Shown one piece after another: positions 9,011 through 17,355 of a stretch of 64,000 nt of DNA. The stretch's first letter is position 1. The number at the start of each line of letters is the position of its first letter. A program made the translations under genes and the position numbers. Source of the stretch: Gemmataceae bacterium (lineage in GTDB: Bacteria > Planctomycetota > Planctomycetia > Gemmatales > Gemmataceae); contig JANWVV010000022.1 in NCBI GenBank assembly GCA_025055795.1, forward strand, positions 1 through 64,000, given 5' to 3'. The notes beneath the pieces were generated by a model. That model worked only from the letters and a program-made list of their open reading frames with translations. It had not been told where the DNA came from and searched no databases.

Positions 9011-9214
9011 TCACAAAAATGTCGACAAAGCATAGAGAATCAAACCTATGCTAACAAGAAAAAGGACAATACGCACCCCCCAATGAATGGCTTCATGGAT
9101 GATCTTATCCCAGCGGTCATGTCGTGTGGCAGCATAGACCAGACTGACGATAATCAAAAGGACAGGCAAGTCCCAATATATACTGACAGACAACAGGGGC
9201 ATCATGTTGTTCAT
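9011..9214 (-). CDS. Small two-helix membrane protein of unknown function
   Basis: 67 residues with two hydrophobic helices (about 10-27 and 43-65) joined by a charged loop (ATRHDRWDKII). ATG 9214 has GGAG seven bases upstream and is preferred over a TTG at 9235. It lies 27 bases after the DUF6677-like gene on the same strand, as the third member of a small membrane-protein operon. I do not recognise a family. Good spacing and a real Shine-Dalgarno site support it as a gene. Confidence 0.65.
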   Translation of the reverse strand: MNNMMPLLSVSIYWDLPVLLIIVSLVYAATRHDRWDKIIHEAIHWGVRIVLFLVSIGLILYALSTFL

Positions 9215-9241
9215 CAACGCTCCGCATTGATACAAACTGAT

Positions 9242-9976
9242 CTAAGTTTGTGGTCCTGTTTCCGGTGGAGCAACGTTACTAGCCGGGGTATCTTGACCGG
9301 ATGGATCGGCAGAACGGGCGGGTCCGCCGCTATTGGTGCCGATAAGTGGTGGATCAGCCGTGGGAAGCGGTTCTGGAGTTTCCCGTATCATCGGACCGGC
9401 AAAGGCATCATATATCACTAGAAGATTGAGTATACCAGCGATCACTGTGAATACCCATCCTAGATCCCATCGCTTCGAGGAACGACGTTGTATCTCATTC
9501 AATTCTGCCTCTGTCGGGGCTCGTTGATATTTACCTAAATATGGTCCCACTTCTTTGAATGGATCATAGTAATAGTATTGAATAATTGCAGGCCAGGCAG
9601 CGATACCAATCCAGAACTGAGCGGCATATTGCGGACGATACGCGACCGCTTTTAAAATCCCTTCGACCTTATGACCAAAGAAAACCACATCAGGGAGATC
9701 CCGAACGTAAGGCAACCAGACGTTTTTCCCCTGCCCCATCCAAAAACCGTAGAAAAAAAGCACATACAGGCCAAAGAAAAAAAGCAATCCCTTACCGATG
9801 CGCCCTTGATAGATCTGACCCAAACCCGGAATCAGGTAACTGAGTATGGCAGCCAATGGATCACGCAGAGGCGGATTTATCATCACCTCACCTGGAGGGA
9901 TTTTCTCTGACGATACAACCTGACTTTCGGTCATGTTCACAAAGTGCTTTTCATTCCTAGGCGTTACTGGCTCCAT
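9242..9976 (-). CDS. DUF6677-like planctomycete membrane protein
   Basis: 244 residues. The signature segment INPPLRDPLAAILSYLIPGLGQIYQGRIGKG, broken only by my reading and typical of DUF6677, is followed by hydrophobic helices around residues 60-80, 118-135 and 175-195. A proline- and serine-rich tail follows. The N-terminus overlaps the end of the gene at 9957 by 20 bases. ATG 9976 has GGAG four bases upstream; a second ATG (residue 15) is possible. The function is unknown. The short helix-loop start resembles the TM2-type membrane modules of other bacteria. Confidence 0.75.
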   Translation of the reverse strand: MEPVTPRNEKHFVNMTESQVVSSEKIPPGEVMINPPLRDPLAAILSYLIPGLGQIYQGRIGKGLLFFFGLYVLFFYGFWMGQGKNVWLPYVRDLPDVVFFGHKVEGILKAVAYRPQYAAQFWIGIAAWPAIIQYYYYDPFKEVGPYLGKYQRAPTEAELNEIQRRSSKRWDLGWVFTVIAGILNLLVIYDAFAGPMIRETPEPLPTADPPLIGTNSGGPARSADPSGQDTPASNVAPPETGPQT

Positions 9977-10679
9977 CGACTCCGTACTGGGGGAGTAATT
10001 GTATCATTATATTGTACCAATCGTCGGCGGTCCAAGGAATTGCAAATGGTACATTGATCAGGCTCTGCGACTGTAAATACCATAAGACGGTGTAACACAA
10101 TAATAATAGTCCGACAATTCCTAACAAATATTTTATAAGTTGAGTCTGCATGACACGACCCAACCACCCCAAATGATGAAACAATCGATTATAGACGGAC
10201 GTTATCCAAGCCAAAGGTCGAAGGAGGAGGGGAACGTCGTAGCCATTGTGGTCAGATGTTTCTTCTACTTCCTGGGCGAGTGGCAAATCGGCATTTTCTC
10301 GCGGGGAAGGAGCTACCAAGGGAGTATGTTCAAAAATGGTGCTATGGATTGTGCTGCCGGCTGCGACAGCGGTCACGGCCTTGTCTGGTGGGGGGATGGA
10401 CGATCCGTTTGTGCCCGTGTCTGACTGTATGTGTACAGTTGTCCGTAGATCAGCGCCGGTATTGTGTGCCTGGGCTCCGGCGGTAGGGGTGACGTCAGTC
10501 GCCTGCAAGACGTTCGGGTTGGCGGTTAGTTCCGTCGCGGCTGCTGTAGCGCTCGCCGATTTATCACCACTGTCCAAAGGTGAGCCCTGGGTTAATGCGA
10601 GCATCCGTTGCAGCAAAGCGTCGAGTTCTTCGAGCTGCTGCCGAGTCAGTTGGGTGGCGTCAGCCGCTTTGGGTGTCAT
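9957..10679 (-). CDS. Uncharacterised protein with low-complexity middle and C-terminal membrane helix
   Basis: 240 residues. An N-terminal helical part (TRQQLEELDALLQRMLAL) is followed by about 100 residues of Ala/Thr/Ser-rich low complexity. The C-terminal third has one clear membrane helix (LIKYLLGIVGLLLLCYTVLWYL). ATG 10679 is preceded by GGGAGGT at a spacing of eight; the open frame starts further upstream with TTG 10715. It heads a three-gene operon with the DUF6677-like protein and the small membrane protein. No function can be given. Confidence 0.7.
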   Translation of the reverse strand: MTPKAADATQLTRQQLEELDALLQRMLALTQGSPLDSGDKSASATAAATELTANPNVLQATDVTPTAGAQAHNTGADLRTTVHIQSDTGTNGSSIPPPDKAVTAVAAGSTIHSTIFEHTPLVAPSPRENADLPLAQEVEETSDHNGYDVPLLLRPLAWITSVYNRLFHHLGWLGRVMQTQLIKYLLGIVGLLLLCYTVLWYLQSQSLINVPFAIPWTADDWYNIMIQLLPQYGVDGASNA

Positions 10680-11125
10680 CGGGCCTGACCTCCCTGTCAC
10701 GCCTGAAGTCGACAAGCATTAGACGTTCGTCTAATCGGTGATAACAGTGCAATCGGTTTGCACGTTGCGGTTACCGGGATCGTACCGTTGCCGTCTTCAC
10801 CACGTAAAAGCCAACGAGCAACCTTATAGCATAGAGACTTTCGGCGGGAAAATACCAAACAACACCCCTCAGTCATTTCTTTGTACAAAAAACCATCAGA
10901 CCCTGCACTTTACTGATCTATATCCCAAAAACACAGATCTTCCGTGCCTGATTTAGGCGGTACTGCTCATCAAATTGGCGACGCCTCTGATAAAGTTGAG
11001 TTTGTCATCGCGATAAAAGATGGCAGTCAATGCCATCGAGTTGACCCTTACGGATAGGACAATTAAACCATCACAAGCCGCGCAGTACCGTCCCGCTAGT
11101 CTCGAGATCGTATCTAGAGCAGACA
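10680..11125. other. Divergent intergenic region
   Basis: This separates the leftward membrane-protein operon from the rightward FtsX-type gene, so it must carry both promoters. It contains the perfect inverted repeat listed at 11019-11037 and an ATCGCGAT palindrome at about 11008-11015. GCGGTACTGC near 10957 recurs inverted as GCAGTACCG near 11081. No coding frame looks real. Confidence 0.4.
11019..11037. promoter_or_regulatory. Perfect inverted repeat, candidate operator upstream of the FtsX-type gene
   Basis: GATGGCA and TGCCATC form perfect 7-base arms around a 5-base spacer, 89 bases upstream of ATG 11126. The size fits a dimeric regulator site. No regulator is encoded nearby, so the role is inference. 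Confidence 0.35.
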
Positions 11126-14100
11126 ATGACTTTTTGGGGATTAGCTACCCGTGGCCTTTTGTATCATAGGCGTTCATATTTATCGTTAGCATTGGCTTTA
11201 AGTGTGGCCGGGGCCGTTTTCAGCGGGGCCCTGTTCATGGGTGACTCGCTGCAGGTCAGCTTACAACAAGCCGGGTTGAGACGCTTGGGGCCGGTAGCTT
11301 CAGCAGCGTTTCTAAGTCGTCCCGTGCCCAAGGAACGTGCCGCACCGCTGCCCGACGTTTACCCTGTTTTGTACATGCAAGGTAGTGTGTCCGTGGAGAG
11401 CACCTCCGGGAATGAAGCCTACGCGGCCGGTATCAACGTTTGGGGTCTGGATGAACGAACGGCGGCGTTTTTGGGATTGTCACCCTGGCAGTCGCTGTGG
11501 CTGAGTGATCAGAGGCAGGCAGTAGTAGCTGAACGTTTAGGGCAACGGCTTGGCATTGACGCAGGTAGCCGCATCCGCTTGAGTATCGAACGGCACTCGA
11601 CCCTCCCGCGAAATACGCTATTGGCTCGTCGTTCCCTGGACGACGTCACTGTTACCGCGACATTTACCGTCGCGTGTGTCCTGCCAAGCGAATCTCCTGT
11701 CGCAGAGTTGGCTTTGACACCACAAATGGGTGTTCCTTTGAACCTTTTTGTTCCTTACCAGGCTTTGTGGGACCTGGTGCAAGACAAGGATGCGACGGAG
11801 CCACTAGTGACCTTGCTGTTATCCCCTCAGGCGAACGCCGTTGACCTGACGCATCAGTGGCGTCAAGCGTTGCGTTTGGAAGATTATGGGTTACGTCTCC
11901 GATTGGCTTTCCGAACTGAGGGCTGGATATGGAGTAGCTTACGGGGCTATGTGAGTGTCGAAAGTGATCGGCTCATTATCGACGACGATACTCGCGATCG
12001 GATTATTGCAGCAGCCCGCTCAATAGGTGTGACCGCTGAACCGACCTTGGTTTACCTGATCCATTCGATTTCCTACCAGAATCGTGAAATACCATACGCT
12101 CTGATCGCTGGGGTTAATCCTGAGGCCGCAGCACCATTGGGGCCTTTTCACACGCTCGATGGAAAGCCCCTTCGGGATGGCGACATCGCCCTATTGGAAT
12201 GGGACGAATCCCCGCTAAGGGATCTACCTGCCGACGGGAGTGTGTCGTTAACTTTGACGTATTACCACCCGGAGGTGGAAGGTGAAGGCAGGATCGAAAG
12301 TCAAACATTGCGTTTTTGTGGCTATTTGCCGCGGCACAGCGCAGCCGGCGACCCATACCTGACGCCGGTAGTCAAGGGGATCACGGATCAAGGGACCCAC
12401 CCGCGTGATTGGGATCGCCCTCCCCAATTGACCAATGCCCAAGTACGGCAGAAAATCCGCGCGGGCGACGTTCATGACCGCTTCTGGCAGCGCTACGGGG
12501 CCACGCCCAAGGCATTTGTGACGTTGACCACTGCCCAACGCCTGTTCGGCAGCCGCTATGGCTCCACCACCTCGGTACGCGTCGCTAGCACAGAGCTCCC
12601 AAAGCTCGAACAGGCCTTATTGACTCAACTGGACCCGGTCAGTTCCGGTTTGGCATTTGTTCCGCTCCGCGCGGACATCCAAGCCGCTAGCACAGGGGCC
12701 GTCGCATTCAGTGGCCTGTTCCTGGCTTTCAGCACATTCCTCATTATCGCTTCTCTGCTACTTATCATCTTGATTTTCCGACTGATCATTGAACAGCGAG
12801 TAACAGAAATCGGCTTGTTATCAGCTACTGGCTTTGCCGTCAAAGACATCATGCACGTGCTATTAGTAGAAAGTTTATTGATATGTATCGCAGGGGCTGC
12901 CGCAGGTCTTATAGCTGGTTTGCTCTATTGTTTGCTGATATTGCGTCTTCTTTCAGCCTTGTGGCCTCAAGAGGACCTCCAACGCCTTCTGGGATTGCAC
13001 CCCCAGCCGATGAGTTTTGTCAGCGGTTTTGTCGTTACTGTTTTGTTAGGATGGATCTCCCAATGGCAGACGCTTCGCCGTTTAGTTAGGGTTCCCGCAC
13101 CCGCATTGTTGCGTGGCAGCACGGAGGTGGTGGACAATGCCTGGCCACAAGGCCGCTGGCGGGGAGCCGCGATCCTGGCAGTTGTTGGATTAGGGAGTGC
13201 CTTGGTCCTCAGTACATGGGGGGGACGAGCGGACAATCCGGAAGAGCAAGCGTTGGGCTTTTTCACAGCCGGTTTAGGTGTTTTAGTGAGCGGGCTAGCT
13301 GGATGGTACGCCCTGTGGCGGACCGGCGGGGGTACACGGGTCCGAGGACGCGGATGGCCCGGGTTGATCCGCTTGAGTTGGCGGAGCTTAACCCGCTGGC
13401 ACACCCGCAGCATGCTAACAGCTGGTCTACTGGCGGCTGCCGTTTATCTATTGGTCGCCGTGGAAAGTTTCCGGCGACAACCGGAAACCGACGTGTGGAA
13501 CCCATCCAGTGGCAGCGGCGGCTTTAATCTAATCGGGGAGTGTGTTATCCCTGTGCATGACCCGTTCACCAGCGGTCCCGGTCGTAGCGAGTTGGAGGCC
13601 CGCCTCCAGGCAGCCTTGGGTGGCAGTAGCGAGGAGATACGGTACCAGCAAGCCGTGAAGCTACTGGACCGCATCGAAGTAGCATTTCTGCGCTTACGAT
13701 CAGGAGACGATGTCAGTTGTAGCAATCTGTATCAAGTGCAACGACCACGGATACTGGCGGTGCCTGCACCATTGATTGAGCGAGGGGGGTTCCGCTTCGG
13801 CCGTACGCTGGCAACCACACCTGAGGAGCGTGCCAATCCTTGGCTCTTGCTCCGGCGAACTTACGAAAATGGCGAGGTGCCCGTCTTCTGCGAACAAGAC
13901 ACGGCACAATGGAAATTTTTTACGGAAGTCGGGGGTCTGATCGAACTGACACGCGATGATGGCACACCGCTGCGGTGTCGACTGGTGGGAACACTGGTGA
14001 ACAGTCCCTTCGTCGGCGAATTGCTCATGGCGGATGAACACTTCCGTCGGGTCTTCCCCCAGGTGGAAGGATATCGATTTTTTCTTATCCGTACCTTGCC

Positions 14101-14587
14101 GCAGGACGAGGCAGCCACCCGTGAAGTGCTGGAACTGGGATTACGGAGTCAAGGGCTGCAAATCGTCCGCACCACAGAACGTTTGCAGCAGGCACTGAGC
14201 ATCGTGAGCACCTATTTGTCCACTTTCCAGATCCTGGGAGCTTTGGGGTTGTTGCTCGGGGTGGGAGGACTAAGCGTGGTAGTGTTCCGCAATGTATGGG
14301 AACGTCTGGCCGAGTGGGCGTTGTTGTCGGCCCTTGGGTACCGACTGGAACAGATCCGGACATTGGTCCTGCTCGAGCACCTGTTCCTGTTTGCTAACGG
14401 TGTTTTGCTGGGGTTAGTCGCGGCAGCCCTAGCGGTGCTCCCCCATCTCCGGCAAGGCGGACGGTTCCCCTGGTCTGATCTGGGATTGTTGCTGCTGGTT
14501 ATCGTGGCCTGCGGTGTGTTTGTGATAGTCTGGAGCAGCAACAGTATCGCCAGGTTACGACTCTTGAGCGCTTTAAGAAACGAATAA
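11126..14587 (+). CDS. Large FtsX/MacB-type ABC permease without adjacent ATPase
   Basis: 1153 residues. An N-terminal helix (about 18-38) is followed by a long extracytoplasmic region. A three-helix FtsX block follows at about 530-640 with the hallmark EQRVTEIGLLSATGFAVKDI, then further helices near 690, 720 and 770. A second soluble region follows, and then a C-terminal FtsX block (about 1030-1140) with ERLAEWALLSALGYRLEQI. This is the two-FtsX layout of large lipoprotein-releasing or antimicrobial-peptide-type permeases. Such permeases need a separate ATPase, and none is encoded on either side. The substrate is unknown. The following oxidoreductase is 125 bases away and probably separate. 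Confidence 0.85.
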   Translation: MTFWGLATRGLLYHRRSYLSLALALSVAGAVFSGALFMGDSLQVSLQQAGLRRLGPVASAAFLSRPVPKERAAPLPDVYPVLYMQGSVSVESTSGNEAYAAGINVWGLDERTAAFLGLSPWQSLWLSDQRQAVVAERLGQRLGIDAGSRIRLSIERHSTLPRNTLLARRSLDDVTVTATFTVACVLPSESPVAELALTPQMGVPLNLFVPYQALWDLVQDKDATEPLVTLLLSPQANAVDLTHQWRQALRLEDYGLRLRLAFRTEGWIWSSLRGYVSVESDRLIIDDDTRDRIIAAARSIGVTAEPTLVYLIHSISYQNREIPYALIAGVNPEAAAPLGPFHTLDGKPLRDGDIALLEWDESPLRDLPADGSVSLTLTYYHPEVEGEGRIESQTLRFCGYLPRHSAAGDPYLTPVVKGITDQGTHPRDWDRPPQLTNAQVRQKIRAGDVHDRFWQRYGATPKAFVTLTTAQRLFGSRYGSTTSVRVASTELPKLEQALLTQLDPVSSGLAFVPLRADIQAASTGAVAFSGLFLAFSTFLIIASLLLIILIFRLIIEQRVTEIGLLSATGFAVKDIMHVLLVESLLICIAGAAAGLIAGLLYCLLILRLLSALWPQEDLQRLLGLHPQPMSFVSGFVVTVLLGWISQWQTLRRLVRVPAPALLRGSTEVVDNAWPQGRWRGAAILAVVGLGSALVLSTWGGRADNPEEQALGFFTAGLGVLVSGLAGWYALWRTGGGTRVRGRGWPGLIRLSWRSLTRWHTRSMLTAGLLAAAVYLLVAVESFRRQPETDVWNPSSGSGGFNLIGECVIPVHDPFTSGPGRSELEARLQAALGGSSEEIRYQQAVKLLDRIEVAFLRLRSGDDVSCSNLYQVQRPRILAVPAPLIERGGFRFGRTLATTPEERANPWLLLRRTYENGEVPVFCEQDTAQWKFFTEVGGLIELTRDDGTPLRCRLVGTLVNSPFVGELLMADEHFRRVFPQVEGYRFFLIRTLPQDEAATREVLELGLRSQGLQIVRTTERLQQALSIVSTYLSTFQILGALGLLLGVGGLSVVVFRNVWERLAEWALLSALGYRLEQIRTLVLLEHLFLFANGVLLGLVAAALAVLPHLRQGGRFPWSDLGLLLLVIVACGVFVIVWSSNSIARLRLLSALRNE

Positions 14588-14712
14588 AACCTTAAGACCA
14601 CGGGTGCCCGCTACATGACAATCCCTGCCTTCCTGCTTTGAGAGCAGTCTTTGCTATCGGCTTGGCCGATTCAAATACAAAATCGAATTTCCGCACACAG
14701 GAGACAAGTCCT

Positions 14713-15621
14713 ATGATCCGCCTCGGAATACTGGATTTTGATACTTCGCATGTGGTCGAGTTTACCCGCCGGCTGAATCAAGTGGAGGGTACACCCGCGG
14801 AGCAATGGGTAGAAGGGGCACGGGTGGTCGTAGGCTGTCCAGGTCAATCGGCTTTGATGCCCGAACGGATTGCCGGTTTCACACAACAGATGAAAAAGTA
14901 TGGAGTCAAGCTAGTTGACAAACCTGAGGACATGATCCGCCTGGTAGACGGTATGCTGATTACCTCGGTGGATGGCACCGTTCATTACGAGAGAGCCCGG
15001 CCATTCCTGGAAGCGGGCATACCCTGCTTTATCGACAAGCCCTTTACCTGCTCCGTGGCGGACGCACGCAGAATTATTGCATTGAGTACAGCACGCAAGG
15101 TGCCAGTGTTTTCTTCGTCGGCACTGCGGTACGCTCCGGAGGTAGTGGCCTTTCAAAAAAATAAGGAGCAATGGGGAACAACCGTTGGCGTTATAACGTG
15201 GGGACCTGCCAGTCAATCGCCCAAGCCACAGCGCAACGCAGGTTTGTTCCACTATGGAATTCATGCAATAGAAATGCTCTACACTTTGATGGGTCCCGGT
15301 TGCCAGCAAGTAGTTAATGTATACGAGCAGGGAGCAGAAACCGTCACGGGACGCTGGAAGGATGGGCGTATCGCCACCGTACGTGGGCTGCGACGCGGAG
15401 CGACCCCCTTCGGCCTGACTGTTTTTGCAGAAAAAGTGGTACAAACAACCGCTGTAGGAACGCAATTCATTTACCGCGAACTCCTTAAGAAAATCGTCGA
15501 GTTTTTCCAGCAAGGCCGCTCTCCTGTTCCTCTGGACGAAACACTAGAAATTATCGCCTTCATCGAGGCCGCCAATGCCAGCGGTAGCCACCACGGCCAA
15601 CCCGTAAGTCTATCGTTGTAA
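14713..15621 (+). CDS. Gfo/Idh/MocA-family oxidoreductase
   Basis: 302 residues. ATG 14713 has AGGAGA at a spacing of eight and is preferred over the upstream start at 14638. The N-terminal strand reads MIRLGILDFDTSHVVEF in place of the usual GxGxxG dinucleotide loop, a form seen in a planctomycete subgroup. The EKP-like motif is FIDKPFT near residue 110, as expected for the catalytic lysine. The C-terminal part (GLFHYGIHAIEMLYTLMG) carries the family's His-containing helix. These enzymes oxidise or reduce sugars or inositols with NAD(P). The substrate is unknown, and the altered dinucleotide loop makes cofactor use uncertain. Confidence 0.8.
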   Translation: MIRLGILDFDTSHVVEFTRRLNQVEGTPAEQWVEGARVVVGCPGQSALMPERIAGFTQQMKKYGVKLVDKPEDMIRLVDGMLITSVDGTVHYERARPFLEAGIPCFIDKPFTCSVADARRIIALSTARKVPVFSSSALRYAPEVVAFQKNKEQWGTTVGVITWGPASQSPKPQRNAGLFHYGIHAIEMLYTLMGPGCQQVVNVYEQGAETVTGRWKDGRIATVRGLRRGATPFGLTVFAEKVVQTTAVGTQFIYRELLKKIVEFFQQGRSPVPLDETLEIIAFIEAANASGSHHGQPVSLSL

Positions 15622-15838
15622 GTGTTGCTGAGACTCAAAGGCGTCCAGGACATCGTCTTTTTCGTGATTAGCAATCAGTGGGCAGAGCTGACCTGCAAAA
15701 GTGAGAAATTAAACTTTGTAGGACACCATGACAGTGTGAATAATAATTGCTTCCCGCTGACGAGACGGTCAAGACAACTTTTGTATTCCTAATGCTATTG
15801 TCCTGACGAGAAAATTCGTAACGGTATAGGGGCAAATT

Positions 15839-17176
15839 ATGAAAGTGAGCCGACGCGAATTGCTATGCAGCCTATTGGCGGCAAGCACGACACAGGTAGG
15901 CTGGAGCGAGGACTGGCCGGCCTGGCGGGGTCCACGTGGCGACGGCAGTTGGCAGGCCCCTCGGTTGCCGGAACGCTGGCCGGACAAAGGCCTGCGAATC
16001 CTTTGGCGTTGCCGTCTCGGGAGCGGTTATGCTGGCATCAGTGCCTGGCAAGGGCGTGTATTCACCTTGGATTTCGTGCCAGCGGCGGACTCAAACCGAC
16101 CAAAGGATAATCAACGCCAAACTGAGGTGCTACGCGGTTATGAACGTGTACTTTGCTATGCGGCTGCCGATGGACGCCTCCTCTGGCAACATCAATACCC
16201 CGTCGTGTATGGCCCGATGGGAGGCTACGCCAACGGACCCCGAACCACCCCGGTCGTTAGTGCCGACGGTAAACTGTACACCCTCGGGGCGGTTGGTCAC
16301 CTTTTGTGCCTGAACATCCACAACGGTAAGGTCATCTGGAGCATCGACACCGTTGAACAGCTCGACGCTCAGATGCCAGAGTGGGGATTTGCAGGCACTC
16401 CTGTGTTGGACGGAGACCGATTACTGGTCCATCTCGGTGCTCGTCCGGGCGGATGCCTTGTTGCATTCAACCGGCACAACGGCAAGGAACTATGGCGGGC
16501 CCTGGATGACCCCACCGGCTACTGCAATCCCGTCATTTTTGCTACACCTGCGGGACGATTGCTAGTGCTGTGGACTCCTAAGCACATCCACGGTCTGGAT
16601 GCCGATACCGGCCGCCCGTTGTGGAAAGTGCCTTACCCGGTTACCTATGGCGTATCGATCGCGACCCCTTTGCTCCGCGAAAATGTGCTAGTGGTCAGCG
16701 GCTATTGGGAAGGAACGAAAGCCATCCGCGTGGGGCCACGCCTGGAAGACCAACAGTTGCTATGGACCGACAATCGCCACCTGCGAGCACTAATGGCACA
16801 ACCGTTATACCAGGATGGCTATGGTTATCTGCTGGATAAAGACTTCGGCCTGACCTGCTTTGAATGGAAAAGCGGCAAAAAACTATGGGATGACGATAAT
16901 CAGCTTACGCCACGGGGCCGGAATCCCCACGCTAGCATCGTCTGGCTCAATGAGGGCAACCGCGCCTTGGCTCTTAATGCCGTAGGTGAACTGGTACTAC
17001 TGCGATTACACCCCCGAGGTTATGAAGAAACCTCGCGGACAAAGGTGTTAACGCAACGCGTGTGGGGGCATCCCGCGTTTGCCGACCGCTTTATGTTCGC
17101 TAAGACCGATGGAGCCGAAGCCTGGCGACATGCCAAGGAGAATGAACTCGTCTGTGTCGAACTGGTGCCCACATGA
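15839..17176 (+). CDS. Secreted PQQ-like beta-propeller protein
   Basis: 445 residues. It starts with a short twin-arginine-like/Sec-like leader (MKVSRRELLCSLLAAS). The mature part opens with DWPAWRGPRGDGSW, the hallmark start of planctomycete PQQ-like propellers, followed by repeated blade motifs such as LLWQHQYP, VIWSID, ELWRAL and PLWKVPY. It probably folds as a seven- or eight-bladed propeller in the periplasm. No catalytic residues of a true PQQ dehydrogenase were seen. It is clearly related to the protein at 44206-45567 and more distantly to the one at 63562. It is transcribed convergently with the secreted protein at 17356. Confidence 0.8.
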   Translation: MKVSRRELLCSLLAASTTQVGWSEDWPAWRGPRGDGSWQAPRLPERWPDKGLRILWRCRLGSGYAGISAWQGRVFTLDFVPAADSNRPKDNQRQTEVLRGYERVLCYAAADGRLLWQHQYPVVYGPMGGYANGPRTTPVVSADGKLYTLGAVGHLLCLNIHNGKVIWSIDTVEQLDAQMPEWGFAGTPVLDGDRLLVHLGARPGGCLVAFNRHNGKELWRALDDPTGYCNPVIFATPAGRLLVLWTPKHIHGLDADTGRPLWKVPYPVTYGVSIATPLLRENVLVVSGYWEGTKAIRVGPRLEDQQLLWTDNRHLRALMAQPLYQDGYGYLLDKDFGLTCFEWKSGKKLWDDDNQLTPRGRNPHASIVWLNEGNRALALNAVGELVLLRLHPRGYEETSRTKVLTQRVWGHPAFADRFMFAKTDGAEAWRHAKENELVCVELVPT

Positions 17177-17229
17177 CGTGTCCACATACAGTTTTTCTGA
17201 GTTGATTGAAGCCACTGGCCACTGGGGAA

Positions 17230-17262
17230 GGAGCATTCAGAAGGTAAATTTCTGAACGCTCC
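17230..17262. terminator. Hairpin between convergent genes, probable bidirectional terminator
   Basis: GGAGCATTCAGAA and TTCTGAACGCTCC form 13-base arms with one mismatch around a 7-base loop. It lies 54 bases past the stop of the propeller gene and 94 past the stop of the gene from the other side. No long T-tract follows, so termination is inference from position and symmetry. Confidence 0.5.
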
Positions 17263-17355
17263 TCCATGGTGCTGTGTCGATTTTCGTTAACCTGCCCCTT
17301 CTCCGCCAAAGGGTACCAGAGTCCAGTAAAGCCCCTCGATGACCGGCAAGTCGTA

